Shown here one piece after another: positions 21,400 to 33,390 of a stretch of DNA of 64,000 nt. The translations under genes and the position numbers were made by a program. The stretch is from Cordia subcordata (lineage: Eukaryota > Streptophyta > Magnoliopsida > Boraginales > Cordiaceae). The DNA is taken from assembly GCA_028554755.1 (NCBI GenBank), contig JAPTOF010000028.1, positions 2,710,501 through 2,774,500 on the forward strand, written 5' to 3'. The notes under the pieces are model-generated. The model saw nothing but the letters and a program-made list of their open reading frames with translations. It was not told where the DNA came from and did no database searches. The stretch's first letter is position 1; every line of letters begins with the position of its first letter.

Positions 21400-24300
21400 C
21401 TGCAAATCACAATCACTCTGTCAGATGACCATTTGTTTGAATAAGAGAAAATTTAGGATATTTTGGTCGAAGGCAAATGATTTTAAATAATAAAAATTTG
21501 TAAGGTCATTGTAACATGGAGCCTCTACAACCCTCAGTGAAAATTCGCCTTCATGTGCATGTGATGCCAAGGCAACACTAACTTGTGGGGTTAAGGTCAC
21601 TCAGGATATTGTGGATAGTTTGCTTGTTGGTTGAGAAATTTATTTGGTTGAATTTAAGCCCTGAAGGAATTTTTTAATTGATTATAAGTTCTCTAAGAAT
21701 GACTCATGGTTTAATGTGATTCATGACTCGTACTGTTGCATAAGTAGCATGGTGCAAGTACAATCTCATTTGAATTAGCCAAAGCAGTTTTATAAGGCTA
21801 AATACTATTAGATGACTGACAGCCAATTAGTAGTATTGCGAGGGAAGGATGAGCTACTGTGTTCGTAAAAGTAGAAGGTTCAGCATCAAGTTTACTTTTC
21901 ATTTTGTTTTGAAGAGAACAAATTACATGGTAGAACTTTGCATGGCCGTAGGCCGGAAAGTAGAGCTTTTAGAGTACAAGGACATATGCATGCTTATTAT
22001 ATGTAGAAGTACTCATGCCACCCCCTATATTCTTAAAAGGTGGTAGAATCGTCCCTTTTTTTTATTATTATCTAAACATTATTAACTAAAAATAAAGGTA
22101 TTTTTGTTAAAATATAATACACATTGTAAGTTTTGACAGTCACAGTTGAAAAGGAAGGTTAATTTTGAAAAGTGTTAAACTAAAAGATTATGTGCTAGCT
22201 TTTAAAAAGTATAGCGATAATATGGTAAATTTCAAAACTCTAGGAGATAATGAAATAATTATAAATGGCATTAAATGCATTTTACTTAGAAGAAGAAAAA
22301 ACATTTGTACAAAGAATTTAAAAGAAACAAAATTTTTCTCGAGTAAAGAAGAAAGTATGAAAAAATTCCTAAAAGCTTAAGGAAGATTAAATGTACCATT
22401 GACTGGGAGGAGCATCAAATAAAAACATATTTCTTCCCTCAACACAAGGGCGAGAGATATCACAACCTTGCTGTGAAAAGACTACCAATAAAATTTGTAG
22501 GACAAATCCAAAATTTTCCATTGTGAGGTCAGGGAGCCCAAACACATGGGCCTTAACATGTGTTAAAGTCAATCATGATTCAAAAGTTTAAATTATTGGA
22601 TCAGAATCTATGGATTTGTATATTAATAATCAATTTTTACGCTAATCTTCCAATATGGGACAAATGGTCTCCCTTATTTACTTAATTTACCATATGAAAT
22701 CCTAATGGGTACATACATTGTGGAGGCGTTCTTAAAATTAAATATGGGCACTTTCTATCACCACCACTTTAATATGCAATGGATAGAGCTAAGATATGCT
22801 ATTAACTTGATAGGGTTTACTATACTAATAGTTCACAACGTTCTCATCATTTTCTTAAATTAGTCATTATTATTCTTAAATATTTAAATTAATTCTCAAA
22901 GGTGTCGAAGATGGTCAAATTAATTGCTTTTGTTAAAGTGCAGGTTGAAGTTAACAAAATTGTGTCATGTAATTGGAATGTAAAACTGAAATAGAACCTA
23001 TACAAGAATATTACTTATGTCATGCGGCTTTTGACTTTAAAGACACAAGTGTAAATACCCTTTTGTAAATCTATTTCTCATGCTCATTTGGTCTTATTTG
23101 AATTTAAAAGCAAGCGTGTGAATTAATGTATCTTGTAAATGGACGTTAAAAGTGATACAATTGCATCAATTTGTGTCACTGACGAAGTAATTTTACAAGC
23201 ATAATGCATCCAATGCTAACAGCACAAAAATATTAGACGGGGAAGAAAAGGACATATTTGGATTGGTTATATTTTTCCTTTCTTCTGCAGTAAGTATGTA
23301 AATTCATTTTCAAAAAATACCGAAACTCTTTAAAAAGTAAAAAAAATCCAAACTTCTAAAAAAAATACCTTTTCTTTTAAAAAAAAATTAGTTTTTTTAA
23401 TTATTTTTCTGAATAACCAGTACAAACGAGCCCTAAGAAAGAAAGAGTAGAATATACCTATATGGACTAACCCAAGGGTCAAGTTGCATCAGAAGCTGCC
23501 CAGCTGTGGGATTTGGTCCTATAGGAGTCAGTGCATTCCCATTAAAGTTGTATGGAATTGATTCGCTCCCTTGGTCCTCCAAGTCCAGAAATTCTATCTG
23601 ATAGAATCATCGTCAACCATCATAATAACTAACCATTAAATCTTTATATCCTTGTCATATTTCTTTTAGGGACAAAAATTTGTACCTGGGGATTGGCTTG
23701 CAAATGAGCAGAAGATGTACTGCCTAATGAATTCTGGAAGAACAATAATGTAACTCCACTGAAATTAATGTCATCAATAATAAAAATAGTGTAGTTGCTA
23801 TAATTTATTATATAAATATATAACTAACTTCTGAAATATGACCTTTCTAGCTATGACTTTCTGCAAAGAGGACTCAAGGTTTCTCTGGCACCACGAAAGT
23901 TGGTGTAGCGAAGGCTCTTGTTCTAGGCCTGGTTCATAATCCCTATAAACCAAAGAAGAACTTGAGTATAGAACGTTAATTTTCCGTCTGTCAAAATTCT
24001 ACTATATAAAGAAGGATGAAAGGCTGATAAAGGAGTTATGTATTAGCAATGCTCCAACAAACAAAATAGGTTGACAAGGCAAAGACCTAGTGTCAGCGTT
24101 GAGGTAGGAAACCTGAAACGCAATTGAAACTCTAGCTGAGACTTATAAAATTACCGGAGATCAGCTTCTAGTATTTGTAGTTCAAGCGTGCTCTTCTTGA
24201 TTTGCAGTTCAAGATTCTGCAGTGAGGCAAAATCAAAGGAAATGGATGGCTATTTTTGCTATAATTTAAAAGCAATATAATTAGCCTTAGCAATTTCTAA

Positions 24301-27300
24301 GTCAATGGTTACCTCGATTCTGAAATTAGTAGATCATCCCATTTGGACGGTGAAAATTAGAACGCAAATCCATCACCAAAAAACATTATTTTAGTCAGAT
24401 AACTAACTTCAGAACTATAAAGAAAATCATCATGCGAAAATTAATCAAATATCATCTAAGATCTTCGTTAAATTTTTCTTAAATAAGAAACTGCACCACA
24501 AACACATACCAAATTGCACCAAGTCAATTTTAGCTTGGAGTATTAAAAGGAAATGAGACCTAGTAATCTACTCAGTCTAGATGCACACTACTCACTCTAG
24601 CTATAAAAACTTGAATATGATTGGGAAAACTAAAAGATGTCTCAGGTATGCTCAACAGCTTGGTGCAAGGAGGCTGCAAAGAGGGTAAAGCCACCACAAA
24701 CACGCTAAATGCTAACAAGTCTGAAACCTCGTATCGATATATCTTGCAATATTTGGCGTGCCTATTTGTGTAGTATGCTCTATGTGCAATCTTTTCCACT
24801 TTTCTAGCATGCTCTTAGTTTTAATATGTCAAAAATTTCAAAAACTTGGCCTACGAAAATTTGCATGCACCTATAAGATCCAACAGATACATACCTATAA
24901 CTTGCCATTTCTTTATTGTAGGTACAATATTCGGCAACCACTCCGGATATCAAGAAGTGCTAATGAATTTGGCATTTAATGATCTCTCAATCAATTCTTT
25001 TACCCCCAAAACCATGCTAGTCTTCATATGATGTGGAGGTTGTTTAAATGGCTTGAATCCTTCTTTGATGATGACTTATGTTCTACAGGCTCTAAATCAA
25101 GAACTAGCATCTCAGAATTAAGCAGCAATTTGAGGACTCCTTTTATGATTCCACCAATTCATTTTTAAATTTAGGTGGCAATAGACTACTAATAGATGTT
25201 AGTGTACACCCATTCTTGTCAATGCTTATTTCCTTTAAGGGGTCATATACTTCTATATGCAAATTGTCTTATTTCCTTGGCATGGGTTCTAGATATTTCA
25301 TTCTTAATTCGGTCGAATCATCATCCTTGTAATAGATGCAATTGGCCAAATCAAAGACCTACCCAAACTAGGAGGCCTTCTAATTCCCCTATTTTTCTAG
25401 TGTTTCCACATAAGCCTCATGTGTTGTCTTGGGACTAGTCAAGATTTAGACCATTTAGACCCATGGCTTTGTAGCTTGCTCCTTTAAGATGCTTAGAATT
25501 GTCAAAGCATAAAGATCGTGCCCGTATGTCAACTGAGACTAGCCTGACACATTTCTTATAATTGTAAGCTTCAACTAGGTTGGAATACCAAAAAAACAAA
25601 GTTTGTCACCCTTTGCCACCCCAGCCTTTTTGTTATTCCACAATATCAAGCACTTATGCACTAAAGAAGGGATACAAAAATTTTAATAGACCCAATCTCA
25701 TCAGAGCCCACCGTGAAGAAACATGTCTGAGTAGTCTTCTCCCTAACTATCAATCCAATTGGCAAGACACCCTTCGACGTTGCCACTTTCTTTGTAAAGT
25801 TGGCTACAATAATATTAATCAAAAGTAAGTCTACCTCTTCTTACGTAAACTCTTCATAATAGATATTGGCAGAATGTTATTGATGGATCCATTATCCATT
25901 AATACCTTTGGCATAGGTTCCTTTTCAAAAAGTGAATTAATACATAATGGATGTGTGCATATCCATAATTGGCTACTAAGTCAGGTTTTTGAGGCCAAAG
26001 TAGAATCTTCATCAACTTGTTCACTCTAAACGCTCAATCAACTGCGCAAGCATTAGGCACATTTCACTAGGTTAGCAATTGTAGTTTCAGGCTCGTCCTA
26101 TAAAATTGTTTTTGGTACATTCATCCCATATCACTTGTGATTGCACAGACTTCAAGGAGGATTAACATACCACAAAAAAGGCCTATTAATGAATTCCCAA
26201 AGAGCCACCACTTCAAATATTCATTGCCTACCACTTAATCATACTGCAATGTAAATCCTGCAATATGTCCCATTGTAGACATATCACATCATTTGAAAAT
26301 AACATTAACTTCAGAGCTTTAAACCCTCTTAAGAATCCAGTCAACCCACTTTAGGTAATGAAGTCCATAGACTGGCTAATAATTTGCTTGAGCCCTTGGT
26401 GCAAGTCATCCTTGTAACATTTCGGCATCATATAACTTATGTAGCCTGATCCACTTATAGCCTTGGAGGTTGACCCTCATGGTTCGAAGGATCTTGTATT
26501 GGAGTTTGTTATCCTTAAGGATCCATGCCTCCCGTCGATAAAGAGGAACTAGTGCCAACATAGGATGTGGTCCTTCCTTCACATATTTTTTGTTCCCCTA
26601 TTATAGTTGACGATAATCAATTTGCCCTCAGGTCTCCAAGAAAGACTTACAGCATCACTAGGTGGAGTTGAAGCACAAGCTAAGACCACTTAGACATAAT
26701 ATGATTGAGCAACTGGGGAGGAAAGTCGTAGAAAAACCATATTACCTATTATATGAGAAGGATAAACTTAGGATTGTCCATGAGGATTTTCTTGTGGCTG
26801 AGCTTACCCTTGAGAGTCCTCATAGTCTTCACAATATCTGAACATGACTAAATTTTGTTGAAAGACCAATTGGTCAAGGGATAAGGGCATTCTTTTGTAG
26901 TCTTTGCTCCTAATGGTTGGCCATATATAGATTGGACAAATATGTGCCCTTGAATGGAATGTGTATCGTCATTCATTCACCTACTCTATGTCATGGTGCA
27001 TTTGGTCAAGTAACAACTACACCACATCTATCACCTAGTGCCCAATCGCATGGCCAACTTTGCGAAAATAAGCCTCATTATTTAACAGGGTCACATGGCT
27101 CAAAGTCTCCACATGGGTAAGCTAATCCTCTCACTTGTTCAATCACTTTAATGATCCCTCTATTCTATTGTTGCACATATTGATTAGTTGATGCTAATTA
27201 TTCAACCATCTCCTTGATTATTTGTCATATCTTGAATTGCCTGACTGGTTTTCTCTATTAAATGGACTAGTGGAGCTAGAGCATTCATCAATTACTCATG

Positions 27301-30300
27301 AGACTCTAAAGAAACCCTCTCTAACATATGATCTTGTACCTCAGCTAAGGCCCAAGCTATGGGCTCTTGAATTTGCTGAACCATTCTTCCATTAGCTCTA
27401 CATAAGGATAATTTATTATTACATTCTTGTTCTACATTTGTTTGATAGAGCTAGAGCAAAAGCATGTTTACCAGACATTGAAGTAGTAGGGATATGTGAA
27501 GACGCCTCTTGTCCTAAAATAGTGTAAGTCGTTGCAAAAGCACCTTTCATCGTCTGCTTGTTCTATTTTAATAGCCTTATTGAGTGTATTATGTATGATA
27601 TACACACTAGGTCTTGCCATGGATGCCATAAATTGTTCACAATGAAAAATTTCCTTAAGGCCGAATATGTTCAAACATGGCTTTGACTAGGCTATGACCT
27701 TCATTGTTGATGATGTCACCAACCCATTGTTGTCCTTGGCTACATTATGTCTACTCAAACCAACTTTGAAGGGATTCTTTTATTGCCTTAAAGTTAGTCT
27801 AAGGTCTTGTACTACACTCAGTACAGGTTATCTTCTCGATTGACTGATTGTGTTCTTTTAGAGCATGGCTTATTAGCAAAGCATTTAGATTGACGCATGC
27901 TGGAGTTGCATACTAGATAATCATTAGCTCACGATTATCTTCCTTAGTCTATTGCTGGTGTGGAATTCAAGTGTGGCATATTGAATTATCATAATCAACG
28001 GTGTGTAAGACAAGCATGGAACATCAAAGTATTAGTCAAATTGCCACATGAGCTTGAATACGAGGTTACCATTATTTATTTGACTAAAGGATCTAAAACA
28101 ACAATTTTCTCTCATGCTTTGACAATGATCTAATATTATAATTAATCTACTAATTTACAGCAAAATTATGACTAAGGAGCTACGAAGATATGCTAAGCCA
28201 TGATAAAATAGGATAGGATAAAGATAACCAAAATGGGAATATGGTTGTTACAGAATCCTTTGCTTGACGTTCTTGGTCACCTTTAGAATTGAAGCACCCT
28301 AAAAAGTCGTAACTTCCAACATGATTCTTGGTACTTCAATTGACTTAATGATATTCCATGACTTGACCTCATAACAAGCACCTTGTGCCCTTATTCGATT
28401 ATTCATTTCAAATTTGAAACACGTGAATAGTTGACACTATGTCACATCTACTTTCTTTCCAATACTTAATTCCTTGTGTACTTGGTATTTTCTTCTACTG
28501 TATCTTGGACAAGTAGTGAAAATTTTGGGTGTGAACAAGAGAACTTTGGTACTCCAATTCTATGTTCACAAGTTGAAAAATTGAGTGGTGCTCACTCTAT
28601 TTTTTATCATCTATATTATCATTTCCTACGTGTACACCTTGTTGCCAGACTAACTTAAAAAACCTTTTTAATATTTCTCTTTCTTTTAGCATACCAATTA
28701 GGTATATGTATGGAAGGTGTTATTCAGATGATAAAAGTAAAGTGAAATCTATCATTACTCAAAAAAATTTATGTCCAATCAATATATATAGGAATGTATT
28801 CCATATTAGGGCAGACACATAATATCAGGAGGCAACCAACCATAATGTGTGAATATTTAATTAACCTTTTTTTTCTCACATCTATTTGTGCTTTTTAAAA
28901 TAGTTTTAAATATATAGTAACACACAATAACTTGTTAGGCCAGCCTTTAGCTATATACAGAAAGTAAATTGTCTTATTAATTGATTTAAAATCATACTAC
29001 AAAATTTTAGAGAATTGAGAAGTAGTAATGAAATGATCAACAATAAAAATGCTTGGACCACCATAGTTTAAATAAAGGCCCTACACTTTTGGAAGGTAAT
29101 CAAATGCAAATATGCAATGATAGTATATGAAATAAATGTAATTAAGTTGTATTAGATTGTGAGAATTCAATTGGCATCTTGACAATAGTAAATAATACTG
29201 CACAATCAAATACATACACAAGTATATATGTGTGTGTGCACACTCAGCAAGTAGATAAATATATATTTACAATTATCATTAAATAAAAGCTAATCCATTT
29301 GGAACAGATGTATTCATTTTGTATTTTCTAATTATTAATATAGTACTTTTTAACATGGTTGAACAATTCTTTAGTAGAATGGGAAAGTTCTCTTTGACAT
29401 TTCCTAAAAAACAAACATTTGTTTGATCAGATGCAATAAGTTTTTCTTTTTCTATTTTCCTTAAATTTAAAACTAAAATGAAACATCACTATATTTCAGT
29501 AGTCTCATAATCCAAAAATCATTGTTGTAAAGACAAATTATAGAACTTATAGAAATTAACCAACGATGAATCTTATTGCTATCACACATTAATTGGTCAT
29601 CTAGGCTTTCCATTGCACATGTTTGGCATATTAAAGAAGCGTTTAGCTAGGAGACTAATCATCTTTAATTCTACACTATATTCTCTTCCAACTATTATTC
29701 TTAAGATCATGTGTCATTTAAACAATGACATTATGCTAAAAAATTTTTTCTACTTGTATTATTGACATGTGTACCAGTATGCTACATGACTAATTAACAA
29801 GATGATTGTTGGGATAAGATATTTCAAAATTACTTGTTCTTTATTACATTGATATAAGTTCTATGTACTTAATTCTCTTTTTATTTGATAATTAGATTTT
29901 TCTTTTGAAAATGCTACAAAGGCTTGAGTTAACCTCTACCCTCTCTCTAATTCGTAGTTCTAGTGCCATCTTAATTGAGTTTCCATTCCAAAGCCAATTG
30001 GCAATAAGAAAGTAGTCTAAGATCTTATATGGTGAATTTATAGTTTTTCCATAGGAGAAAAGAATATATCTGTATTGTAATATGTTGGATATGAAATCTG
30101 TGAATAATCTCAATCATATTCCAAAGTTTCAGGTAAGAAATACTAGCTACATATTCGAGAGAGAAATTCTGTATGATTTATCATTATTGGTGACATAAAA
30201 CCATGATTCTTTGTCCACTAGATTTATCACCACCAACTGTTCACAACGCTTAAATTATGAACCAAACATTCTTTGTATATTAAACTATCATTACTTACTC

Positions 30301-32279
30301 AAGAAATTAGGGTTTTTAATTTTCTCAACATGCTATTAAGGTTGTCAAGGATATCTTTGTAGTATGTACGTGCGTATTTCCCTGTGTCCCTATGTAGTAC
30401 ACATGTACCAATGTACGTCCTTGTGTCTATGTATAGTACGTACACACATCCCTACGTCCATGTCTAGTACATACATACCTACGTCCCTGTCTAATTAATC
30501 TTGTGATACAAATTATTATGTGTCTTAGATAGTGGTTAGAGTTTATATTCTTATAGAACTATACTCAATATTTGTAATTATCCTTTGTATACAAATGTCA
30601 CAAAGAAAAGACATAAATTGATAATGGCCTAAGTACAAAATTGTAGAAAATGAATCTTTGGATACATGTTAATTGTCCTTAGTTGAGTAACAAATCAGGT
30701 TTAATAACACCATATCTCATGCATAATTGCAACATGATAATTAGTCATTAATATATCTTTTGTATTATAATCTACATTAAAAATGAAAACTATAGAAATC
30801 TAATGATTTTCACATTATAGTAATACAAAAATAAACATCAAGCATTTTTGTAATATGCAACATAAAGAGAAAAAAGACAAACAAAGTTTAAAATCATAAT
30901 ATATTCACTAAACCTAAATTACAATGCAACAAAACATAAATAAAAATGTAGTTTAAAATTGTAAAATGACAAACACATATACTCTTTATTTTGTTGTCAC
31001 CAAATCTCAGAAGAAAAAACATAAATAATAGAAAGCACATGCATAAATATTTATCTATAAACATGTGTCTGCATGTGCGTGTATAAGAGAGAACTTAACT
31101 GTTTATCAAGAAATTGTAATTTGCTCGCATCACCCTTAATATGGTCAAGTTGCCGTAACTTCTCCAGTTTTTCCTTCATGCATGCACACCATATATCACA
31201 CATTTTACCAAATTTAATCATTTTCATTCCACTAAATATTAATGTGTTGATGACTTACCTGAACATCATTAATATGACTTAACACATCAATGTAGCCATC
31301 CAAACCATCCCACACAATGTAGGAATCATTATTAGTACAAGTTAATAGGAAAAGGAAAAATATCATGAGTGAAAAACAAAGGATTCATCTAAGATTGAAA
31401 ATTAATGACAAAAACATGTTACTTACTTCAACCTCCTATCTGCTGGTAGATTAACATAACGACGAAGCACATCTTCAATCCTTCAAAAGAAATATCATGT
31501 AAAGGCTTAAATTAGAAAATTGGATAACATTGACTGAAGCTTTGTGATTTTTTGAAAGTGCATTAGACCTCATTTGCTATACAAGGGGCCCATTTGGATT
31601 GACTTTTTCTAAAGGAGCTTTTTTAAAAGCTTTTGAAAATAGCTTTTCTTGAGAAGCTAAAAATTTTGGCTTTTAAAAAAGCTATATTTGAGTTTTTTGT
31701 TTAGAATTTTAACTTTTTTGGAAACCAAAACAAATAGTTATTATAAAAATAATGTAACTTTTTTTAGGAGAAAAGTGCTTTTTCAGGAAAAAAAAATGCT
31801 TTTTCACTTTTTTAGGAAAAAAAGTGCTTTTTCTACTGAAGAAAGCAAATCCAAACAAGCCTAAAATTCTTTATAATATCTCTTTTTTCAAAAGCATGAC
31901 ATGTCTCTTATTCCCAAAAAGGTATTCTATTTTATTGAAAAGTAGAGAGATAATAAGAAAATATAGAACACAAAGAGTTTGGTACAATTTAGATAAACTA
32001 GAAGGTCCAACCATTTATGCTCTTAGAGAAGTCTAAGAATTGAAGAACAAAATTGAACAAGGAGTAGTTGTGTAAGTTATTTACAAGCTCAAGTTACCTC
32101 TTCTGGCTACAGAATTTGCTCACTCGACCAGAGGGTGAGAATGCAACGAATGCAATGTCTACCTCGCAACAAACAGATATTTCATAAGCCTTCTTCATCA
32201 AACTACTACGTCGCTTTGAAAAGGTGACTTGACATTTTGTTGTGTCTTGTATTTTTTTCATATCTATCTTTCGACCCAT
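21156..32279 (-). CDS. Divergent MIKC*-type MADS-box transcription factor gene (span)
   Basis: A multi-exon gene read by hand. Supported coding blocks on the minus strand are 32279-32098 (MADS domain), 31480-31427 (IEDVLRRYVNLPADRR), a block ending at 31259 (YIVWDGLDGYIDVLSHINDVQ), 31173-31100, 24216-24155, 23942-23829, 23733-23686, 23597-23458 and 21399-21156. The RIEDV...YVNLP linker and the later YEPG...LSWCQRNLESSLQKV block match the order and wording of MIKC* MADS proteins (the AGL66/AGL104 type), which act as nuclear dimers, mainly in pollen. Most exons have GT and AG sites in phase. The joins into the blocks near 31330, 24216 and 23733 do not keep frame with canonical sites, so either small exons are missed or the gene is decaying. 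One intron is about 6.9 kb. Confidence 0.68.
21400..23457 (-). other. Intron of the MADS gene
   Basis: About 2 kb between the C-region exons. It contains a MITE-like stretch at about 23268-23436 and a fragment near 22840-22950 that resembles the candidate MITE at 19960-20730. Short open frames here (for example 22165-22380) have no recognisable product. Confidence 0.5.
23268..23436. mobile_element. Small MITE-like element in MADS intron
   Basis: Ends resemble inverted repeats around ATTTGGATTGGTTAT and AACCAGTACAAACGAGCC, with A/T-rich homopolymer runs inside. It looks related to the elements at 31588-31862 and 63430-63612. I could not confirm a target duplication. Confidence 0.4.
23458..24216 (-). 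CDS. MADS gene middle exons: K-like coiled coil and start of C region
   Basis: Four exon blocks. 24216-24155 reads NLELQIKKSTLELQILEADL, an amphipathic coiled-coil heptad pattern. 23942-23829 completes an Arg and reads DYEPGLEQEPSLHQLSWCQ..., matching the YEPDP... region and the following helix of MIKC* proteins. 23733-23686 reads NSLGSTSSAHLQANPQ. 23597-23458 reads IEFLDLEDQGSESIPYNF and ends near QLDPWVSPY. GT and AG sites flank each block. The 24216-24155 to 23942-23829 junction and the 23733-23686 to 23597-23458 junction are in phase; the 23942-23829 to 23733-23686 join is out of phase by canonical sites. Confidence 0.62.
25820..28000 (-). pseudogene. Decayed gypsy relic with protease motif
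   Basis: On the minus strand near 25915-25850 the reading PKVLMDNGSSINILPISIMK matches the aspartic-protease start of gypsy elements of the Tat/Ogre kind (LIDNGSSxNILP). Upstream, around 27060, a weak zinc-knuckle-like RKVGHAIGH reading is present. The rest is too broken to assign. Extent is a guess from similar texture; only the protease motif is firm. Confidence 0.4.
30355..30497. repeat. Imperfect minisatellite in MADS intron
   Basis: About three and a half units of roughly 27-40 bp, each with variants of CCTGTGTCC...TAGTAC...TACGT. Units share CTACGTCC and GTCTAGTACATAC words. Confidence 0.6.
31100..31480 (-). CDS. MADS gene exons 2-4: linker and start of K-like region
   Basis: Exon 2 (31480-31427) encodes RIEDVLRRYVNLPADRR, the conserved linker after the MADS domain in MIKC* proteins. 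A third block ends at 31259 in ...SHINDVQ before GTAAGT; I see no canonical AG acceptor at its start. Exon 4 (31173-31100) reads EKLEKLRQLDHIKGDASKLQ, rich in Leu, Lys and Glu as in the coiled K region. It ends before GTTAAG with two bases of a codon. Confidence 0.62.
31588..31862. mobile_element. Small MITE in first MADS intron
   Basis: About 275 bp, starting GGGCCCATTTGGATTGACTT and ending GCAAATCCAAACAAGCC, an inverted-repeat pair. The middle has repeated AAAGTGCTTTTTC and AAAAGCTTTT words. The right end closely matches the end of the copy at 63430-63612 (CAATCCAAACAAGCC). No target duplication found. Confidence 0.55.
32098..32279 (-). CDS. Exon 1: MADS DNA-binding domain
   Basis: It starts MGRKIDMKKIQDTT and runs through QVTFSKRRSSLMKKAYEI to FSPSGRVSKFCSQK, ending in a split Arg codon before GTAACTT. 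The ATG at 32279 is chosen over an upstream in-frame ATG at 32357 because MADS proteins begin MGR. The next exon (31480-31427) follows an AG and completes the Arg, so this junction is sound. The domain is clearly MADS but divergent: the usual NRQVTF is KCQVTF, RRNGL is RRSSL, and LCD is CCE. Those positions lie in or near the DNA-binding helix, so binding may be changed or weakened. Confidence 0.88.
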
Positions 32280-32789
32280 TGTGTAAGCATTTGCGAAAAC
32301 ATGAAAGTTGATGAACAAAGATGTTGTAGGTGGCTTTACCTTCACATGCAAAGGCAAAGACAGGCCACAAAAACTTTACGAGGTGATTAATTATATGATG
32401 GTGAAAAAGAAATTTGTCTAACCCCATCCACACAGGAGCCCTATAGACTCATTTATTACCAACTCAATTAGGATCTGTATATTATGGGGTTGTTAATACG
32501 ATGCAATCATTTTCAAGCCAAGTGTAATTAATAACATAACTTTTATACTAGTGGATTTTGTGCATATCAAATGTTGTGGATTCTTTGGCCCATAAAATAG
32601 CATCATGGTGATATTATTTAAGACACTTGGCTATGCAACAATGGGTATATTAAGCAAATTAAAACACATTGCTGTTACTGGAGTCATAATCCTCAATTTG
32701 GAAAACATTTCTATACTCTGGCATAAGTCAATAAGGCCTGAATAAAGTGAGCTATTAATTGCTATAGATAACTATAAGTCATTCTTTTT
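32280..32789 (-). promoter_or_regulatory. Upstream region of the MADS gene
   Basis: Only about 500 bp separate the MADS ATG from the first Athila LTR piece. It includes the 5' leader. I see no certain TATA box or operator. If the gene is expressed, its promoter is either here or supplied by the LTR. Confidence 0.4.
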
Positions 32790-33390
32790 GAAGTGTGTCA
32801 TTGGTGCGTGTTTGCATCTAGTTTTTGCATGCACATTTAAGGGTTTTTCGAGCTTAATTGAGTGCACTTAGTATAGAGTTTGTGCATAACTGTTAATATT
32901 TGTACATAACATATTTGGATACATAAATGCTACACTAAGTGTTGTATTTTGTGGTTTAGGAGTGTTTGGGAGGGTTCAATCTTATATGAGAAAGAAATGA
33001 GCTAAGAGATGAAGACCAGAAGAAAAAGAATAAAGAATGAAGCATTCTGCTGCAACCGGTCGACCCTAAAGAAGAACCGGCTAGGTCGACTGGCCACCCT
33101 AGTGAACATAGAAATTTTGCCTGTTGAACTCCCTCGAGGAGCTAGTTGATCGGTAGGTCCAAAAAGCCATCTTACCTAGCTAGTCGAGCACCCCAAGGAG
33201 CCAGTCGACAGGCTAGGTCAACCGATAGAGCCCAATAACAACTTAAATAGCTCGTTTTAGCTCTTTTACAGGGGAGGAACTCTATTTTCAAAATCCTAAT
33301 GAAACCCTAACCCTTTTCCCATTTCACCAAACACTTAAAACCACCATAAAAAAAATAAAAAATTTTGAAAAAAAAAACTTTTTTTTTGAA
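32790..33390 (+). repeat. Element D truncated 5' LTR
   Basis: Shares the order of blocks with the LTR at 35028: a TTGAGTGCACTTAGTATAG-like block, AATGCTACACTAAGTG, then GTCGAC palindromes at about 33055-33230, a TATA-like AACTTAAATAGC and a CCCTAACCCTTTTCCC block. It stops before any U5 sequence. Confidence 0.6.

Larger units (their letters stand above)
24217..31099 (-). other. Long intron (about 6.9 kb) of the MADS gene
   Basis: AT-rich intron between the exon 4 block and the 24216 block. It holds a decayed gypsy relic (about 25800-28000) and a minisatellite (30355-30497). From 28.3 to 30.3 kb I see nothing I can name. Its length is due at least partly to transposon insertion. Confidence 0.5.

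Noticed and set aside
22165..22380. Lys-rich 71-codon ORF
   Set aside because: Sits in a MADS intron, low-complexity composition, no motif recognised.
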